Source: Chrysomallon squamiferum (lineage: Eukaryota > Mollusca > Gastropoda > Neomphalida > Peltospiridae). Taken from it: 64,000 nucleotides of DNA. Within the stretch, counting starts at the first letter, position 1. Every line of letters begins with the position of its first letter. A model generated the notes under the pieces. It worked only from the letters and a program-made list of their open reading frames with translations, was not told the origin of the DNA and did not search any database. This document shows, one piece after another, positions 35,773 to 46,215 of the stretch. Position numbers and translations under genes: made by a program. The DNA is taken from NCBI GenBank assembly GCA_012295275.1, contig CM022678.1, positions 10,636,148-10,700,147 of the forward strand. Reading direction: 5' to 3'.

Positions 35773-36420
35773 ATGTTCAGTAGATATTCAGTTTTTTCAA
35801 ATGAGTTGGGAACAGTAAAAGGCATAAGAGCTCATCTGAAAGTGAAAGAGGATGCTACTCCAAAGTTTTTCAAGGCTAGACCAGTACCTTATGCTTTGAA
35901 GGACAAGATTGCTGATGAACTTCACAGACTTGAAGCAGAAGGAATTCTAGAAAAGTTGGATTTTTTTCTGAATTTTTCTATTGTACCTGTTTTGGGCTTC
36001 TCATTATTGGCGATTACAAGGTTACCATAAACCTGTTTTAAACCTGACAGACATTTTCAGCAAACCATGGAGGCAAAAGTTCTCCAAACTGGCGATTACC
36101 AGCAAAGGAACAGTCCAGGAACCACAATAAATCCTGACTTGTTGGAAGTGCCTGAGTACTAAAAGGTGTAGGTCACATTTTGAATGACATCATAGTCACT
36201 GGAAAGGATGACACCGAACACTTGAAACATTTGAAAAACACTTTGAAACGCCTAGAAAAATATGGAATTCAACTGAAAAGGTGCAAATGTGCATTGATGA
36301 AAGATGAAGTTGAGTACTCTGCATTTATTATGAACAAAAATGGGATTCAACCTCCTGAAAGAAAAGTTGAAGCTATTCTGAAAGTGCTTGAACCTAAGAA
36401 CAAGAGTGAGTTGCAATCTT
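35773..36420 (+). pseudogene. gypsy reverse transcriptase, core deleted and YxDD lost
   Basis: The N-terminal fingers are clear: ELGTVKGIRAHLKVKEDATP, KFFKARPVPYALKDKIADEL, LHRLEAEGILE. After 35,960 the frame breaks; GDYKVTIN is seen near 36,012-36,035, followed by stops. The palm region up to the catalytic box has only about 140 bases, too few for the usual segment, so there is a deletion. The catalytic box reads Ile-Leu-Asn-Asp (36,177-36,188) instead of Tyr-x-Asp-Asp. The thumb follows (GKDDTEHLKHLKNTLKRLEK). Polymerase activity is impossible from this copy. Confidence 0.88.
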
Positions 36421-36858
36421 GGGTTAGGTATTGTGAATTACTATCGCAAGTTTGTACCCAACATGTCAACAGTGGTGGCACCGCTAACAGCGTTGTTAAC
36501 CAAAGATACAGAGTGGAAATGGAGTGATGATTATCAGCAAGCATTTTCCAAAGTGGGAAAACTGTTAGGATCATCTAAAATTCTTGTCCACTATGACCCG
36601 ATGAAACCAGTAATGTTGGCAGTAGATGCATCTGCGCATGGTCTTGGAGCGGTAATATCACATGGAAATGAAGGATCAGATAGGCCAATAGCGTACGCTT
36701 CTAGAACTCTGACATCAGCAGAACGCAAGTATTCCCAAATTGAGAAAGAAGCACTGGCAATAATTTTTGGAATACACAAGTTCCATCAGTACCTGTATGG
36801 TAGAAGATTTACTTTGTTCACAGATCATAAACCACTGACAATGATTCTTGAACCTTAA
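36421..36858 (+). pseudogene. gypsy connection and RNase H, ending in premature TAA
   Basis: Best preserved part of the element. The connection reads GIVNYYRKFVPNMSTVVAPL. RNase H keeps its first aspartate (VMLAVDASAHGLGAV), the YASRTLTSAERKYSQIEKEA block and FTDHKPLTM. A TAA at 36,856-36,858 interrupts the frame, which otherwise continues through LQRWAIQLAAYQFDIKYR and ALSRLP towards integrase. Confidence 0.9.
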
Positions 36859-37440
36859 AAGAATATTCCTGTTCTGACAACCTCTCGACTACAGCGTTGG
36901 GCTATTCAGTTAGCTGCATATCAGTTTGACATTAAATACAGAAACTCTACCAAAAATGGAAATGCTGATGCACTGTCCCGACTACCACTTCTGCAAACTG
37001 AAGAAATATCTGAAAGTGTGTTTTGGCATGAAGACAAGCAAGCAATGAGAAATCAAGTCAATGGATTACCTATCACTGCAAGAAATATTGCTAAAGCAAC
37101 TGAAGTTGACAAAGTATTATCTCGGGTTGTACATTATAACATGTATGGATGGCCAAAAGAGTCTTCTATTTCACATGAGCAGTTACCGTATTTCAGAGTG
37201 AAAGATGAATTAACCGTGGAGGAACACTGTCTTCTCAGAGGAATGCGAGTGATTATTCCCGATAAATATTCTGTATTATCTTCATGAAAATCATCCTGGA
37301 ATTGTGCGAATGAAATCTTTGGCTAGATTGCATGTGTGGTGGCCTCATATGGATATTGACATAGAAAAGAAAGTTAGCAAGTGTAAGTGTTGCCAACTAC
37401 AACAAACAGTCATGCCAAAAAGTACAGCTAATGCATGGAA
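36859..37440 (+). pseudogene. gypsy RNase H end and integrase zinc-binding region
   Basis: In frame with the RNase H after the TAA: DIKYRNSTKNGNADALSRLP, then a linker open to 37,287. A frameshift there moves the frame to LHENHPGIVRMKSLARLHVW and KVSKCKCCQ, the HHCC module; both histidines and both cysteines remain. Another break lies at about 37,430-37,445. Confidence 0.85.
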
Positions 37441-37444
37441 TTTG

Positions 37445-37913
37445 ACCCACCAAACCATGGCAAAGAATACATGTTGATTTTGCTGGACCATTCATGAAAG
37501 AAATGTTCATGATTGTGGTGGATGCACATTCTAAATGGATGGAAGTTTTTCGAATGTCCAGTACCAGAGCAACGCATGCAGTAGAGACATTGAGAATTCT
37601 CTTTGCAAGTTATGGAATGCCAGAGCAGTTGATTTCTGATAATGGACCTCAGTTTGTTGCAGAGGAATTTGAAACATTTCTTAAGAAAAATGGAGTGAAA
37701 CACATCAAATCAGCTCCATACCATCCAAGTTCAAATGGTGAGGCAGAAAGAGCTGTTCATACTTTCAAAACTGCAATGAAAACAGTTGAACATGAGTCAC
37801 GAACCATGAACCAGAAGATTTCATCATTACTTTTATTGCGTATCGGAACACTCCGCACTGTACTACAAAATGTACTCCATCAGAATTGTTTCTTGGCAGA
37901 CGTGTTTGAATGA
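37445..37913 (+). pseudogene. gypsy integrase catalytic core
   Basis: The DDE core is intact at residue level: first Asp at 37,476-37,478 (HVDFAGPF), second Asp at 37,638-37,640 (ISDNGPQF), Glu at 37,746-37,748 (NGEAERAV), giving D-x53-D-x35-E in a single frame. The frame is lost after about 37,830 (QKISSLLLLR...). In live elements it inserts the cDNA. This core is usable for phylogenetic placement. Confidence 0.9.
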
Positions 37914-37986
37914 GATTGGATATCTTGCGTCCAAGTTTGGAGAACTCTGTTAAAAAAGAACTATTCCAAAAGCAAGTAAAACACGG

Positions 37987-38403
37987 GTGTTCAATATTGG
38001 AGATTCAGTACAAGTGAAGAACTCCAGAGGATCTGACAAGTGGTTGAGTGGAAAAGTACTGTGTCAGCTAGGGCCTGTTACCTACAGAGTGAATGTTGGA
38101 GATTTTGTATGTAAAAGACATGTCGATCAACTTCGTAAATGTGTGTATTTGGAGGATAATAGGAACCCTTCCCCAGAACTGTCTGCAGTTGGTACGGAGT
38201 CTGAAATGGAATTTGTTGAATCAACCGTTCAGGTGGAAGAGACTGAGATCAAAAATAGAACGGTTACTTCTAATGCCGTAGAGGATGCTTCTGCCATCGA
38301 CGATACTGTTGACGATGTACCGCAACTACCAATACCATCTACCCCAAGATATCTTAGACGTGCTCGAAAAACACCTCAGACTGATAGAAACTATTTAAAG
38401 TGA
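37987..38403 (+). pseudogene. gypsy integrase C-terminal domain and tail
   Basis: Open 138-codon frame. FNIGDSVQVKN and KWLSGKVLCQLGPVTYRV form the SH3-like fold with a GPY/F-type motif (GPVTYRV), followed by CKRHVDQLRK, an acidic tail and a basic end (PSTPRYLRRARKTPQTDR). No chromodomain is seen. Confidence 0.88.
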
Positions 38404-38699
38404 TTTAATCTGAATCTGTATAATACGGAATTCATTGAAAGATTGTAGAATTAGTGTTATTTTATTATTATATTTTTTTGTAAGAATAATATTTGTGATT
38501 TGAAGTTCCATATGTGACCAATGAACATACTTGATAAACTGTAATTGAACTATTATGGTGTCTAATGAAAAAAAGAAAAAACAAAATGTTCTTTTTTTAA
38601 GTTCAAAATCCAATTGTTTAATTATTACTAATTAGTAAATCAGACAAATTTATTTTATAATTTTACATATAACATAATTTGTGGGTAAATTGAAAATTT

Positions 38700-38713
38700 A
38701 GGAGGGAAGGAAG
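38700..38713 (+). other. polypurine tract
   Basis: AGGAGGGAAGGAAG immediately precedes the 3' LTR, the standard plus-strand priming site. Confidence 0.92.
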
Positions 38714-38903
38714 TGTTGTATTTAAACGGTGTTATAGTTAACATTGTTACAGTTTACGATGTTTAAGGGAACCGGAATAGGGGAGATATTATTATATGAA
38801 GTCACCGGGAGCGTGCGTCAGTTTTGTTCGTAGCAATTTTTGAAACGAAATAAATTGTTTGGAAATTGAAATGAACTTTATGTTTTAATGTTAAAACATA
38901 ACA
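38714..38903 (+). repeat. 3' LTR
   Basis: 190 bases from TGTTGTATTTAAACGG to TTAAAACATAACA, pairing with 34,201-34,391. Confidence 0.95.
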
Positions 38904-39119
38904 ATTTTTAGTTATTCACTATTGCATGATATAAATTACACAATATTGGTATTTTTATTAGGATAAATGTTACGTCTTCCACAAAACTTTAAAAATATTT
39001 TGTAACAAACAGAATAGTATAACTTTAAAACCGAGCTGCTCCTTTAATGGAATAACAGCAATTTATATTAATAACTTGAGAATTAATGACATAAATATCA
39101 TATTTAGTTTCTATGAGCG

Positions 39120-39275
39120 TAGTTTTCTGAAGATAATTAGAGACTGCTCGACAGAGTTTACGTTTTAATTTACTACCAGCAGTTTACACGAATAAATTGA
39201 GACACTGAGTGAAAATTACCTTTATCTTATAACAACAGTACTGCTGTTTAACACTGATATTTTTAAACGTCATTA
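39120..39275 (+). repeat. dispersed repeat, plus-strand copy
   Basis: Pairs with the reverse complement of 20,455-20,650 (GAGACTGCTCGACAGAGTTT, ACGAATAAATTGAG, AACAGTACTGCTGTT). The element type and ends are unknown. Confidence 0.7.
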
Positions 39276-39709
39276 TCAAAACATATTTAAAATGTCTTGA
39301 ATTTATGTAGTTTACTCTAAAATTAATATTTCATTGTATTAGATCACCTCTGAATATAATAATAATAATAAATATTATCGATACCACAGAAAATACAGAA
39401 TGACTGAGTGAAAATACATTAATAAGTTTCCCTTTTCCCAGACTTCTCCGCTATTTCTTTTTATCAAGTGCAAAACTGAATATCTTAGTAATCATATTCT
39501 TATTTTATAGTAGAAATTTTTACTTTTAGTTTAAGAAAAGGTGCAATGTTGTTTTCTGTTACTTACCCCACATATTGTATTGAATAAAGGTGCCGCATAT
39601 AAATTAGTTTTTAATAAAATATAAAAGAAAAGGTGATTTTTGCAGGTGTATATAACAATTAAAAAAGAAAAGGTGAATTGGTGTGTATATAATGTTGTTT
39701 TTAGTTTTC

Positions 39710-39992
39710 TTATAAAACACATTTTATATAGTTAGAGACAAAGGTAACAAGTAATTTGTAAGACTTTAATTTTCTTATAAAACGTCTTTATATAGTTAGA
39801 GACAGACTGTAACAAGTAATTTGTAAGACTTTAATTTTCTTATAAAACGTCTTTATATAGTTAGAGACAGAGTGTAACAAGTAATTTGTAAGACTTTAAT
39901 TTTCTTATAAAACCTCTTTATATAGTTAGAGACAGAGTGTAACAAGCAATTTGTAAGACTTTAATTTTTTTATAAAACGTCTTTATATAGTT
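39710..39992. repeat. 65-bp tandem repeat, about 4 copies
   Basis: The unit contains TATATAGTTAGAGACAGAGT, GTAACAAGTAATTTGTAAGA and CTTTAATTTTCTTATAAAAC. Copies are nearly identical. Confidence 0.93.
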
Positions 39993-40479
39993 TTGGGGTT
40001 ATGTTTAAATTATATATATATAAGTATTCTAAAATATTTATAAACGGTAATATTGTATAATTATATTATCAGACTAAATACATTTGTACTTTTGCTATAA
40101 CAATAAATATACTTTCTAATCTTTGTATGATTTTATTTATAAATAAATTCTCAGTGATTCTGTTGTTAGCAAGCAGTAAACAGTTATTCATCAGTAGCAT
40201 AAAATATTTTAAAATAGTAAAATCAAAACATTTAAATCGATATTGATCAAAAAGTAATTTAAAACATTTTGATTTTTCTTTTTTCATTCATCTCGTTATA
40301 AATGATAACAGAAGACAAATATGATCACATTACTAAATTAAAGAAAATTAAAGAAAAATAATATCTGAAATAAAACTTAAATTTTATCAGAAGTCATATG
40401 TGCTTGTAATTAATGTCAACCATTTTTAATAGCATATATCTCACAAAACAAGTACCTACCTAATACACTAGAGAGGAAA

Positions 40480-40620
40480 ATCCAAAAATCAGTGTACAGT
40501 TTGAAAATCCCATCTTGAATTTACAATTTAAAAATCCCATCATGAATTTATAATTTAAAAATCCCAAATTCAGTTTACATTTTGAGAATCCAAACTTGAA
40601 TTTACAATTAAAACTGCCAA
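40480..40620. repeat. imperfect about 30-33-bp tandem repeat
   Basis: AAAATCCCATCTTGAATTTA, AAAATCCCATCATGAATTTA, AAAATCCCAAATTCAGTTTA and GAGAATCCAAACTTGAATTT follow one another at about 30-33 base spacing. Confidence 0.8.
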
Positions 40621-40957
40621 CTTCAGTTTACAAAACTAACTCCTGAATATCATATTTCTAAAACTGAGTACTTAAATTCTCAATATATCATTTAATTATT
40701 TCATAAGCATTTGTCTAGCATTTAATAGGAATGATATTGTAATCAAATTTTGAATAATCATAGACATGGTTTTGTAACTTGTAAAGTGAAAAATTCAATA
40801 AGAGTGTGCACATGTGTGCGTGTGTTATTCGTGAAAAGTTGAGAAAAATGCGTTCATTCTTGCATGAGAAACTGCACGTGCCTCAGGTAAATGTCACTTA
40901 TGTCAGTAAAATACAAAGATGTATTAACCTCTAAAATGTTATCTTTATTTATCTTTA

Positions 40958-41155
40958 ATAAAACTATTATCACTAAAATAATAAAACTCTTATCACTAAA
41001 ATAATAAAACTATTACTGTTGTCACTAAAATAATAAAACTGTTCTCACTAAAATAATAAAACTATTATCACTAAAAAATAAAATAAAAACTGTTTAAAAC
41101 TGTTATCACTAAAATAATAAAACTGTTGTCACTAAAATAATAAAACTGTTATGCT
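40958..41155. repeat. about 23-bp tandem repeat
   Basis: The unit CACTAAAATAATAAAACTNTT recurs 8-9 times with short insertions. Its edge lies directly next to the gypsy LTR fragment at 41,160. Confidence 0.9.
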
Positions 41156-41159
41156 TTCT

Positions 41160-41720
41160 GAGAATGTCCCTTAAATTCCAGGCAGCAGTTGCCATATATG
41201 GTCATGTCACATGACCATACAGTTACCAGTTCTAACAAAAGCTCCCAATAGGAGGCAGTCATGTTAATCTATCTTGCTAACACTTCCTCCCCCCCCTAAT
41301 TTCTTTAAAACATTACACACTGACCTGCATATAAATTACACATTTCACAATTTCAAATTTTCCCATCTGCAGCAACAAAAAAACTTTTAATCATAATTTT
41401 AACTGATGTAATAAAGTCTGTGATATATCTCTGTCTCTCTCTCACCCCCCACAAAAAGAACATGTTACTCAGTAACAAACTGCCTGTTACACTGCAGCAG
41501 CAACTGAGCCAAAAGTACTTGAAATCTGTAACAGTTTGAGCATGAGGAGAGTTACTTTCCAGAAAAACTGCAGAGAGGGGTAGGTTATGAGGATTACTAT
41601 GCTGACCAGCTCGTAACCTAGATCAGCGTCTTACAGGAGCAGCATTTACATCTTGTGATGATGTCTCTCTTTCTGTTACATTCACATCTCCTCTGTCTCA
41701 ATAATACGGCAAAATCAAGA
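41160..41720 (-). mobile_element. 3' end of a third Ty3/gypsy family (pol tail, polypurine tract, LTR start)
   Basis: On the minus strand: the pol tail DTSSQDVNAAPVRR, stop, SRLRAGQHSNPHNLPLSA (41,670-41,540); a polypurine tract at 41,283-41,300; then an LTR beginning TGTTAGCAAGATAGATTAAC at 41,282. The plus-strand copy at 59,110-59,432 has the same order. The RRS.R..AGQHSNP end is typical of gypsy integrase termini. The rest of the element is missing, so this is a solo fragment. Confidence 0.75.
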
Positions 41721-42105
41721 TCTTGTTATTGATTTCACAGCGTGTGTGTGTGTATGTGAGAGAGAGAGATAGAGAGAGACAGACAGAGATATTTTCCACC
41801 ATATATTTGTACACATGATTGTCACAATTCAATCTCTCAGCTTTCTGATTTTCATCAGTTTCCATCTCTACATATACCCAATTTTTTTTATATTACTTTT
41901 ATTTTATTTTTATCTCTACAATATACCCATTTTTTTCTTCTCCTTGACATGACTTCTTACTAATTCTCACATGTCAGTATTTTAACATGTAGCAGTAAAA
42001 TATAAAATTCTTAAAATTTGAGTATAAGTACAAAATCTGATTTTCTTTATGTGAGACCTTACCTTCTTTCTGAATAAGCAGTACACACCATGAAATAAAT
42101 GAATG

Positions 42106-42106
<1 letters not shown>

Positions 42107-42176
<70 letters not shown>
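42107..42176. repeat. (GA)n microsatellite
   Basis: About 33 uninterrupted GA units followed by TG; 175 bases from the EGFR-like tail exon. Confidence 0.98.
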
Positions 42177-42177
<1 letters not shown>

Positions 42178-42257
42178 TGTGTGTCTACATACCTTACTAC
42201 AAAACTAATCTAAATCACATTAATTGATACAATTATCATTAAAAGTTGTTTTCTCAC

Positions 42258-42422
42258 ATCAGCAGGTGAATTGTCTGCTGCTTCGTCTCCAGGTTCAAGT
42301 AGAAGTTGTAAACTTTCATCAGCTTCCACAACCACCTCAGGACCATCAGCAGCCACATTCAGACTGCGAATCAAATCAGTCTTGTCATATGTATGTCTGG
42401 GCAGATGCAGAAGCTCATCTCC
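42258..42422 (-). pseudogene. EGFR-like exon after the kinase domain
   Basis: 165 bases between CTGCTTTGCAG and GTGAGAA, reading GDELLHLPRHTYDKTDLIRS then LNVAADGPEVVVEADESLQL. This aligns with the segment just after the kinase domain of EGFR family receptors: human GDERMHLPSP and VVDADEYL, fly GDKFTRLPAY and DDYLQP. The start coincides with the human exon boundary before GDERM as I remember it. The tyrosine of the ADEYL-type motif is serine here. The kinase C-lobe exons that should precede it are absent. Confidence 0.75.
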
Positions 42423-42737
42423 CTGCAAAGCAGAAATGGAACGATCCAAATTGATTCAAGTCACATGACAGAATGGATGCATTTGGTTGTTTTACTGGTG
42501 AAGAAGATTAAAATCATTTTTCATTTCTTTCTTTTTTTATGCTTAAAACAAAAACAAAAGAAAACTTATCATTAAATTAATTACTTATATAAATCAATTA
42601 TTAATAATTATGTAAATAAAAAAAGAGAAAAATTAAAGTATAGTGACTGAAAGAAAAACTCCAACATAAACAACAACAGAAATAAATAAATAGATAAAGA
42701 TATGGAGATAGATAAAGATATGTAATTTTATTCTCAC

Positions 42738-42842
42738 CTTGTATACCGTTCCAAATACTTCGGAGCCAACAATTCCTCCTTGTTTCAGTTCAGATTCTTT
42801 TATCAGTTTAAGCTGGGTGGGGTCAGGTTTAACTGTCAGGGG
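42738..42842 (-). pseudogene. EGFR-like exon with glycine-rich loop
   Basis: 105 bases (35 codons, phase 0 at both ends) between TTATTTCAG and GTGAGAA, reading PLTVKPDPTQLKLIKESELK then QGGIVGSEVFGTVYK. It corresponds to human EGFR exon 18 (PLTPSG...LGSGAFGTVYK) and ends at exactly the same lysine. The second glycine of the nucleotide-binding loop is glutamate (GSEVFG), a change that would impair ATP binding. Only 316 bases separate it from the tail exon, leaving no room for the five or so exons carrying the catalytic loop and DFG. Confidence 0.82.
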
Positions 42843-43135
42843 CTGAAATAAAAACATTTATTTATAGATGTGTGTGTGTGTCTTTACCATCCTGCATTGG
42901 TATCAGATTAAGAACCACTGGCTAACAAACTTTTATAATTTTGTACATAAAAAAAATCATTTGAATGTGACATTACTGAAGGACAAATGTTTTGGTAAAT
43001 ATACAATATAAACATATTACATAAAAAAGTTACTGCACACAGAAATGTGAATAAAATATCTATCATGTATATATCTGTCTATAAAACAGGTAAGTGTGTG
43101 TTTATCATCAGATCAGTCTGATAAAAGAAACTCAC

Positions 43136-43255
43136 CTCAGTTTCTTCATGACCAGACATCTTAGCTCTGATTGCCTCAGTCTTCCTCTTCACCTTTGCTT
43201 TCTTGGGTCAGTGATATCGAAATTCAGCCACAATACACCCAATCAGAAACAATCC
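43136..43255 (-). pseudogene. EGFR-like transmembrane/juxtamembrane exon with in-frame stop
   Basis: Ends at a perfect GTGAGT donor and reads FLIGCIVAEFRYH, TGA, PKKAKVKRKTEAIRAKMSGH then EETE, joining in phase to PLTVKP. Fly EGFR has the comparable KAKKEKVKM...MALSGCEDSEPL. The basic stretch after a hydrophobic segment is the stop-transfer and juxtamembrane region. The TGA sits where a residue such as tryptophan would be expected. The 5' boundary is not resolved; I see no clean acceptor and no ligand-binding domain exons upstream. Confidence 0.7.
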
Positions 43256-43449
43256 CCTATAACTGAGTTTATTACAGTTTTCTTCTTTTCATCACAGTGA
43301 AAATAAAACAACACATTCAGAAAATCTGAAACTATGTAAAATGAAAATAATAACAATAACAATAATAATAAAAACAATAACAATAACAATAATAATAAAA
43401 ATAATATAACAATAACAATAACAACAAAATTAAAATAATTCGTCATGTA

Positions 43450-44340
43450 AAAGCTGGTAACATATTTTCTAAACCCCAGAGCTCCTCAGCTGTTTATGAG
43501 AAGGTTCACATAAAATAGCCCTTCCTGCTGATCAGTAAAAACAGACCATGTGTCAGATGGTTTCTACTCTCTCTTATCAGCATCATACCACAATCCCAGG
43601 CTTAATATTTAATACTTCAGTCTTCTCAGTGAATCACTCATTTCACTCACTGAGCAATTTGACATTCAACACTGAATTACCTTGTTAATTAACTAATCTA
43701 TGTTTTCTGTTAATATTTTAATTATGACTGCTGTTGAGTTAAATCCTATGTTAACAAATACCCAATTCGATTTATAATTATCTTAGTTAATAACGTAATG
43801 GGAATATAAATATCTCAGTTAATTAGTTTTCTTGTTACTCAAGTTAATTAACTCAGTTAATAAGGTTAATCATGTTATTTAGTTAACTGACTAAGATAAT
43901 AAATTAGTTGTTTCAGTTGTAAAAATTAATTAACTCAGTTAATAAAGGCCCACACATTTAAACATATTGGATGTTTTATTATGGCTCAGTCTAGGGTAAC
44001 AAAGTGCTTTAATGGCCACCTAACAAGGAACATAAACACTAAATTGACAGCAATCTATATAAATCAATAAGTCTGTCTATCCACTAGACAAATAAACAGA
44101 ACACAAGTTGAGGTACAAGTTAATTATTTAATTATGATATACAGGTGACTTGATAATAATATGTTATACAATCCTAAAACACATGTTTATGTAATTTAGA
44201 TTAATGATACAAGAAAGGTCATATGGGGAACCAAGACAAAATAAGAATCTGCATGGAGGACACAGTAAAACATTAAATTTTGGTTGACACAGTTTAATCA
44301 CACATTACATCATATTAAAATTAAAATAGACAATTGCTTA
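43450..44340. other. AT-rich interval with GTTAATTAACTCAG words
   Basis: Irregular repetition of TTAACTCAGTTAAT / GTTAATTA words between 43,800 and 43,970, and again at 44,520-44,625. No gene supported. Confidence 0.5.
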
Positions 44341-44465
44341 CCATACTTGTCTGTAAAGACAACGTCTTTCAAAAACTTTGGTTTCCCCTCCTGACTGATC
44401 TCTCATGTTGACTTTTTCCTGCTCTGCTTAATCTCCAAGTGCTGCACTTTTATAACAACAATGAA
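44341..44465 (-). CDS. weak candidate exon, unknown protein
   Basis: Minus-strand text KPKFLKDVVFTDKYG is preceded by an in-frame TGA. It is weakly protein-like and lies between EGFR-like and LRR-like exons. It could be a short terminal piece of the LRR-like gene. Confidence 0.2.
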
Positions 44466-44764
44466 AAATTGGTGATATGATTGTGGTTACAATCTGTTAA
44501 GCAATTTCAATTCAGTGATGTAAGGCAAATCATGTTATTTAGTTAACTAAGATAACCAATTCAGTTGTTTCCGTTATATCAGTTAATTATCTCAGTTATC
44601 ACGTTAATTAACTCAGTTAATTTTCACAAAAACACACACACACACACAGATTGATAAGGAAAATACAGAATGAAGAGTGTTAAGTAGAATGAGAATGATA
44701 AAGATGGGTAAAGAAAGAAATCAGAAAATAAAAACAAAGAGATATATACAGATAGAATATAAGA

Positions 44765-44768
<4 letters not shown>

Positions 44769-44832
<64 letters not shown>
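44769..44832. repeat. (GA)n microsatellite
   Basis: About 31 uninterrupted units. Confidence 0.98.
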
Positions 44833-44834
<2 letters not shown>

Positions 44835-44908
44835 GCTAAAAAGAGAATAGTCATTTAAAATTTATAAAATTCAAAAAAAAGTGTTTACTTTAATAAAAAA
44901 ACAGTTAC

Positions 44909-45107
44909 CTGAAGTAAGTTTAACTAAGTCGTCAATGACAGATACACAAACATCAGGATCATTTCCAATGTCCACATCTTTCAAAGAAAGGAGTTTTCCA
45001 TGGAAACGTTCTACCAGAAACTCCAACAGCTGGTTGGTTAAACAACTGCAGTTCAGATTTAATTCCTGTACAGAACTTGTGTCTGATTTGGATTCTGGAA
45101 TACCTGA
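44909..45107 (-). CDS. LRR-like exon (4 of 4)
   Basis: About 199 bases between ATTTATTTCAG and GTAACTG. One frame reads GIPESKSDTSSVQELNLNCS then CLTNQLLEFLVERFHGKLLS and LKDVDIGNDPDVCVSVIDDL. VQELNLN...LLEFLVERFHGKLLSLKDVDI fits leucine-rich repeats. It is the last of four same-strand exon-like segments. TONSL-type LRR regions crossed my mind, but I cannot support a specific family. No stop inside. Confidence 0.5.
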
Positions 45108-45279
45108 AATAAATGAAAAACAGTATTAAGAAACTTGGCAACTATATCTTAACTATCAGCAGAAAAAAAAGAAAAAGCTCAGAAAATATGATAGGAGTTT
45201 CATATCAGTGGAGCCTACACTCTTAGCACTAAAAATAAATAAATAAATAAATAAATATAATATGATAGAAGTTTCATAT

Positions 45280-45529
45280 CAATAGATATCAAATTAAACC
45301 ACTATAAATAAACAAACAAATAAATAAATAAGAGTAGTAATAGTGGTAATAGTTGTAGTATTAGTAGTAACAGCACTAATAATAGTAATAGTGATAATAA
45401 GTGTTAGTAGTAATAGTACTAGTAATAATTGCAGCAGTAACAGTGATAGTGATAACTTGTAGAATTAGCTTGGGTTGAATAGTAGTAGTAAATACAATAA
45501 GGGGAGGTTGTAAATAACTGCAGACACCA

Positions 45530-45561
<32 letters not shown>

Positions 45562-45870
45562 ATAGTAGTAGAAAAAATAATAGCATTAACATGTGAGGAA
45601 ATAGCAGTAAGACATAGTGGTAAATAGATATATAGTAAATAGATTTAGTGTGTTGAAAGTCAATGTTAGTAACTATTTGTTCAGTAGTAGAATAACAGTA
45701 GTAACAGAGGTAATAGCTGAAGTAGCAATATTAGTAGCAAACTGATAATACTGGACAATTAATAATAACAATGACAATAATAATATTAATAATAACAATA
45801 ACAATCATAATGACAATAATAATAATAATAATAATAATAAGAAGAAGAAGAAGAAGAAGACAATGAAGAA
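45280..45870. repeat. degenerate (TAG/TAA)n trinucleotide region
   Basis: About 590 bases of AGT/TAG/TAA/AAC triplets with pure runs at 45,536-45,562 (GTA) and 45,814-45,862 (ATA then AAG). A decayed microsatellite; no gene. Confidence 0.9.
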
Positions 45871-45991
45871 GAAGAGAAAATAAGAATTTGTTTTTCACAA
45901 TTATACATAAATATTAAAATAATTTCTTGTTACTGGGTTTTATTATTATTATTATTGTTATTACTACTACTACCACTATTATTAGTATTAC

Positions 45992-46051
<60 letters not shown>
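45992..46051. repeat. (TTA)n microsatellite
   Basis: About 20 uninterrupted units, immediately 3' (minus sense) of an LRR-like exon. Confidence 0.98.
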
Positions 46052-46052
<1 letters not shown>

Positions 46053-46096
46053 AAACATTTTATAACAGTTATAATTAAGATTACTCACAGCACTCT

Positions 46097-46215
46097 CAGT
46101 GTCTGTTTTGTTGGTGGTGAGGCTAAGGAAGATCACTGTTGTGTTAGAACACATTGCCAAACACACAGCTCGGAAAGCCTGGGGTCCAACTCTGTTTCCT
46201 GATAAATTTAAAACC
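46097..46215 (-). CDS. LRR-like exon (3 of 4)
   Basis: Minus-strand exon between TTTTAACTAG and GTGAGTAA reading LNLSGNRVGPQAFRAVCLAM then CSNTTVIFLSLTTNKT. LNLSGNRVGPQAFRAVCLAMC is a textbook LRR of about 28 residues (LxLxxNxVGxxaxxxlxxxL). It joins the HIQ end of the next upstream segment without a stop. Good splice signals on both sides. Confidence 0.6.

Larger units (their letters stand above)
34201..38903 (+). mobile_element. Ty3/gypsy LTR retrotransposon, near full length, inactive
   Basis: 4.7 kb, flanked by LTRs that begin TGTTG and end AACA. The internal order is primer-binding site, gag with one CCHC knuckle, aspartic protease, reverse transcriptase, RNase H, integrase, polypurine tract: the Ty3/gypsy order. 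Every coding part is disrupted (gag start reads ATA, several frameshifts, most of the reverse transcriptase palm deleted, TAA at 36,856). No envelope gene. LTRs differ at about a dozen positions plus one indel in 190 bases, so insertion is old. Flanking pentamers ATTTC (34,196-34,200) and ATTTT (38,904-38,908) may be a decayed target duplication. Left flank is satellite DNA; right flank is not. Confidence 0.95.
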
